Of a stretch of 15,214 bases of DNA, positions 13,325 to 15,214 are shown one piece after another (the stretch's first letter is position 1; each line of letters opens with the position of its first letter). The DNA is from Candidatus Kaiserbacteria bacterium RIFCSPLOWO2_01_FULL_54_20 (GTDB taxonomy: Bacteria > Patescibacteriota > Minisyncoccia > Phycocordibacterales > UBA2100): assembly GCA_001783355.1 (NCBI GenBank), contig MFMA01000003.1, forward strand, positions 1 through 15,214, read 5' to 3'. Below the pieces are notes generated by a model. The model ran no database searches. It was not told where the DNA came from and saw only the letters and a program-made list of their open reading frames with translations. Made by a program: the position numbers and the translations under genes.

Positions 13325-13458
13325 GATTCGCTTACGCGAATCGACCCAGGAAGGAGGCTTCGCCCTTCGGGCTTTCCTAAAGCCTGCTCGGCACTTGCCT
13401 CGCATCGGCTTTTCCGCTTTCGCGGAACGGATGGAATATGACGAAGGTCATATTCCAT
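13325..13458 (-). repeat. Cluster of five consecutive hairpins, 2 nt upstream of the tRNA 5' end
   Basis: Minus-strand order: ATGGAATATGAC/GTCATATTCCAT, a perfect 12-bp stem with a 4-nt loop (13458-13431); TTCCGC-GAAA-GCGGAA (13427-13412, GNRA loop); AAAGCC/GGCTTT (13412-13379) enclosing TGC, tandem GA, GGC-AAGT-GCC, GA, GCA; AGGAA/TTCCT (13378-13348) enclosing GCCC-GAA-GGGC; GATTCGC-GTAA-GCGAATC (13342-13325, GNRA loop). GNRA loops appear only in the minus-strand sense, so if transcribed it is probably on the tRNA strand, as a precursor leader or a separate RNA. A TATGAT -10-like box lies upstream near 13486-13492. It could alternatively be a palindromic intergenic repeat. Confidence 0.6.
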
Positions 13459-13503
13459 AGCCACCCCTCCTTCAGCGACCACCTTATCATACACGGCACT
13501 CTA

Positions 13504-13531
13504 TTGAATAGTCGCGCGTATCGTCTATACT
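13504..13531 (+). promoter_or_regulatory. Sigma70-type promoter of the DUF5652 gene (leaderless type)
   Basis: -35 TTGAAT (13504-13509), a 16-nt spacer and -10 TATACT (13526-13531) are followed by six bases (CTGGGT) before the ATG at 13538. Confidence 0.65.
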
Positions 13532-13537
13532 CTGGGT

Positions 13538-13786
13538 ATGGACTTTACAAACTACATGGGCATTGGTGGTATGGGAGCGCTCGGTTCTTTCTCCCTCATA
13601 GTTATTCTTATTTTAGCGTGGGGACTTTTCTGGAAAGGGTTTGCTCTCTGGCATGCCGCAAAACGCCACGAAAAGTGGTGGTTCATTGCATTCCTCGTCA
13701 TCAACACCGCGGGTATCCTCGAGATCGTCTATATATTCTTCATCGCGAAAGTGCCGGAATTCCGGAAGAAACTTGGGCTCAACTAA
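13538..13786 (+). CDS. DUF5652 family small membrane protein
   Basis: The protein is 82 aa with two transmembrane segments: about 17-36 ('GSFSLIVILILAWGLFWKGF') and 46-66 ('WWFIAFLVINTAGILEIVYI'). The pattern 'W.LFWKG.ALW.AAK....WWFI..L..NT.GILEI.Y.F' is that of DUF5652, a family found mainly in Patescibacteria; its function is unknown. The -10 box six bases before the ATG supports this start and suggests a leaderless mRNA. It is convergent with the methyltransferase gene, 28 nt away, with no strong terminator between them. Confidence 0.88.
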   Translation: MDFTNYMGIGGMGALGSFSLIVILILAWGLFWKGFALWHAAKRHEKWWFIAFLVINTAGILEIVYIFFIAKVPEFRKKLGLN

Positions 13787-13814
13787 GCACTTGAGGTTCG
13801 CTAGAAGAACTTCT

Positions 13815-14612
13815 TCATCCTTGGGCTTGCTTCTCGTATACCAGTAAGCTGTTCCAGCGAGCGCCGAGCGACGTGTAGCCTTCTCCGGGTACGCGATGTT
13901 CACGCAATCCACTTCGTTGAGATTCTGCTGTTAACGGTTCTTTGCAACCTGTAAATTGATCAACGATCGGTGAAAAATTGACACCAAAAATAATTCCTCC
14001 AGGTCGGAGTGTACGAATTATTTCTCCAGCAAGAAACCATTGATATTTTATGTTTAGGGCCCCTTCTCCTAAAATGTCGTAATCTATCCCATTCATAGTG
14101 AAATTCACCGAGTTGTCGGGCAGCCGCGAAACAAAGTCGAGCATGTCAGCATTTACAATTGCGGGTTCCGTGTGCGGAAAATGTTGAGGTTGCACCCAAC
14201 CTGGTAAACCACTGCGGTGTTCGTAAAAAGCCTTGTATTGATTCTTCGTAGGATCATAGGGAAGGTCACCAAAGCCGCCCGCTATATAACTGTCAACGTT
14301 TATATATGCCGACGAGTCATACATACCGGCTACCGAAAGCATGCGACAAAGCCTTCCACCCCCTAGGTCAACGAGAATATTGCCCCGAAGTCTATCCCTA
14401 AAGTAACTGTGTTCTGCCTCATCTCTCCCAATGCGCCCAAATCTCATTGCCAAATCTTCGGCAAACGATTCTTGAGCCCCGCCAAAGAATTTTTTCTGTT
14501 CCGCGATGAGATTTTTGTAACGAGACTCGCCCGTCTCCAATTGCTGAAATAACTGCGCTAGGGGACCTTTGTTTGGTCCCTCCAGATAGCCGCCGGTAAG
14601 TTCCTCCGCCAC
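13815..14612 (-). CDS. Class I SAM-dependent methyltransferase, substrate unknown
   Basis: The protein is 265 aa starting with GTG at 14612; no ATG upstream is available before a stop, and the first downstream Met (residue 57) is too far in. After a helical N-terminus (about 1-75) comes motif I 'ILVDLGGGRLCRML' (79-92), then 'YINVDSY' (103-109, acidic motif II), 'VNADMLDFVSRLPDNSVNF' (about 153-171, motif IV region) and 'IIRTLRPGGIIFGVNF' (about 199-214), the usual post-motif of Rossmann methyltransferases. The region between motifs I and II resembles secondary-metabolite and lipid methyltransferases too little to name a substrate. It starts 7 nt after the stop of the holin-type gene, so it is the second gene of that operon. 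No Shine-Dalgarno is visible. Confidence 0.8.
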   Translation of the reverse strand: MAEELTGGYLEGPNKGPLAQLFQQLETGESRYKNLIAEQKKFFGGAQESFAEDLAMRFGRIGRDEAEHSYFRDRLRGNILVDLGGGRLCRMLSVAGMYDSSAYINVDSYIAGGFGDLPYDPTKNQYKAFYEHRSGLPGWVQPQHFPHTEPAIVNADMLDFVSRLPDNSVNFTMNGIDYDILGEGALNIKYQWFLAGEIIRTLRPGGIIFGVNFSPIVDQFTGCKEPLTAESQRSGLREHRVPGEGYTSLGARWNSLLVYEKQAQG

Positions 14613-14619
14613 GGAAGTG

Positions 14620-14955
14620 TTAGAGAAGCTTGTGTATTAGCCAGGTGAATATCGAAAGCACGAGCGCGCCGAGAAGCGCCGGCACGAACCCTGCAACTGT
14701 AAAGCCCGGGACGACCCACGTCATCGCATAAAAAAGGAATGCGTTCAATACGAACGAAAAGAGGCCGAGCGTGATGACTGTGATAGGAAGCGTGAGAATG
14801 ACAAGGATCGGCTTCACGACCATCGTAATAACGGACCACACGAGGGCTACGAGAAGAAGGGTCGTCCATCCGCCGGATACGGTGATGCCCGGCACGAGGT
14901 TCACCGTAAGCATGACGGCCGCAACCGTACCGAGATATTTTAGAACAGTGTGCAT
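14620..14955 (-). CDS. Phage-holin-4-type (PF04020-like) membrane protein
   Basis: The protein is 111 aa with four transmembrane segments covering almost the whole length: about 6-25 ('KYLGTVAAVMLTVNLVPGIT'), 29-47, 51-78 ('ILVILTLPITVITLGLFSFV') and 85-108. The pattern 'LVPGI.V.GWTTLLLVALVW', 'KPIL..LTLPI...TLGLF...NA' and 'V.GF.V.GF..ALLGAL..S' is that of the widespread bacterial four-helix family named after a phage holin; despite the name it is usually chromosomal and of unknown function. The -10 TACAAT at 14967-14962 ends six bases before the ATG. It is the first gene of a two-gene operon with the methyltransferase. Confidence 0.9.
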   Translation of the reverse strand: MHTVLKYLGTVAAVMLTVNLVPGITVSGGWTTLLLVALVWSVITMVVKPILVILTLPITVITLGLFSFVLNAFLFYAMTWVVPGFTVAGFVPALLGALVLSIFTWLIHKLL

Positions 14956-14961
14956 GTGAAT

Positions 14962-14967
14962 ATTGTA
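14962..14967 (-). promoter_or_regulatory. -10 box of the holin-type/methyltransferase operon (leaderless type)
   Basis: TACAAT on the minus strand is followed by six bases (ATTCAC) and the ATG at 14955. No convincing -35 is found at 16-18 nt; the nearest TTGAGG is too close (13 nt). Confidence 0.5.
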
Positions 14968-15055
14968 TCCCCTTTCCCAGCCTCAAGCGAGGCCTGCGGG
15001 CGTGTGTCTATGAGGGGGTCTGCGACGCGAACATTCTTTTCCAACATTAGCGAGT

Positions 15056-15152
15056 CGGGTGCATGCTTTTTGGCGTGTCTCGCAGCGCGACGGCGCGAGA
15101 GGCAGCGCTGCGGCACCAGCCGCAGACAGCGACGCCAAGAAGCATGCGTCCG
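15056..15152. repeat. Long imperfect inverted repeat with branched inner hairpins
   Basis: The arms 15056-15076 and 15132-15152 pair over 21 bp with three G-T wobbles and no gap (core GCATGCTT...GGCGT against ACGCC...AAGCATGC). The inside holds TCTCGC/GCGAGA, the palindrome GCAGCGCTGC and TGCGGC-ACCA-GCCGCA, so the transcript could form a branched structure. It begins 12 nt after the stop of the gene entering from the right edge. No T tract follows on either strand, so it is not a classical terminator. Confidence 0.6.
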
Positions 15153-15163
15153 CGAGCGCTTAT

Positions 15164-15214
15164 CTACTCCCACTGCTCTTCCTCCTCCTTGCCTTCTACA
15201 GCGCTGCCCAAAAC
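15164..15214 (-). CDS. C-terminal end of an unidentified gene running in from the right edge
   Basis: The minus-strand frame from 15214 reads VLGSAVEGKEEEEQWE and stops with TAG (15166-15164). An acidic, low-complexity tail like this is plausible for a real protein C-terminus, but 16 residues are too few to identify it. The following long hairpin would lie in its 3' untranslated region. Confidence 0.4.
   Translation of the reverse strand, partial: VLGSAVEGKEEEEQWE

Noticed and set aside
13309..13494. Minus-strand 61-aa frame with a good AGGAGG seven bases before an internal ATG (13458)
   Set aside because: The coding stretch consists of the hairpin chain plus the 5' end of tRNA-Ser (its tail 'ESWRGG' is tRNA sequence). 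Perfect base pairing explains the sequence better than a protein.
14940..15173. Minus-strand 77-aa frame over the long inverted repeat
   Set aside because: It reads through the hairpin arms, is Arg-rich without any pattern, and overlaps the start and -10 box of the holin-type gene.
1..15214. CRISPR array, IS element or transposase
   Set aside because: No regularly spaced direct repeats, and no transposase motifs in any frame; the only mobility gene is the serine recombinase.

Overview
The window looks like a piece of chromosome from a Patescibacteria (CPR, probably Parcubacteria-like) bacterium. The evidence is inferential. There is a DUF5652-type small membrane protein, a large serine recombinase whose C-terminus reads 'RGRDSNPR' into a tRNA gene, a small recombinase-associated protein of a type I associate with CPR integrative elements, short compact genes, almost no Shine-Dalgarno sequences, and several promoters whose -10 box ends exactly 6 nt before the start codon (apparent leaderless transcription).

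Layout. (1) 1-2761, metabolic genes: the 3' part of purT (+), abutting tail to tail an aspartase-type lyase gene (-), which lies just downstream of a membrane-anchored FAM173/ATPSCKMT-like methyltransferase (-). (2) 2850-9301, accessory/defence region: a minus-strand pair (four-helix membrane protein followed by a ComEC-type metallo-beta-lactamase hydrolase) diverges from a plus-strand four-gene operon (PD-(D/E)XK-like protein, excisionase-type HTH protein, type III Mod methyltransferase, type III Res helicase-nuclease). The two promoters interleave over 12 bp, so probably only one can be occupied at a time. (3) 9298-10015: a small single-pass membrane protein (-), and upstream of it on the same strand a strongly structured, apparently undescribed RNA of about 170 nt with GAAA and UUCG tetraloops, its own -10 box and a terminator-like 3' hairpin. 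(4) 10016-13322, an integrative-element-like block: a winged-helix-like protein, a small accessory protein, a ribbon-helix-helix protein and a large serine recombinase. The recombinase ORF runs 54 nt into tRNA-Ser(GCU), which is encoded on the other strand, marking that tRNA as the likely attachment site. (5) 13323-13537: a chain of five hairpins immediately upstream of the tRNA 5' end. (6) 13538-15214: a DUF5652 protein (+), then a minus-strand pair (phage-holin-4-type membrane protein and a class I methyltransferase), a long 21-bp-stem hairpin, and the last codons of a gene entering from the right edge.

How the genes fit together: the type III Mod/Res pair should methylate host DNA and cut foreign DNA, and the two small genes in front of it are candidate extra nuclease and regulator. 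The divergent MBL/membrane pair shares the control region and may be a companion defence or nucleic-acid-processing module, but its function is not known. The recombinase at the tRNA suggests that at least 10016-13287, and perhaps everything from about 2850, arrived by integration. I could not find a second copy of the tRNA 3' segment to fix the left boundary.
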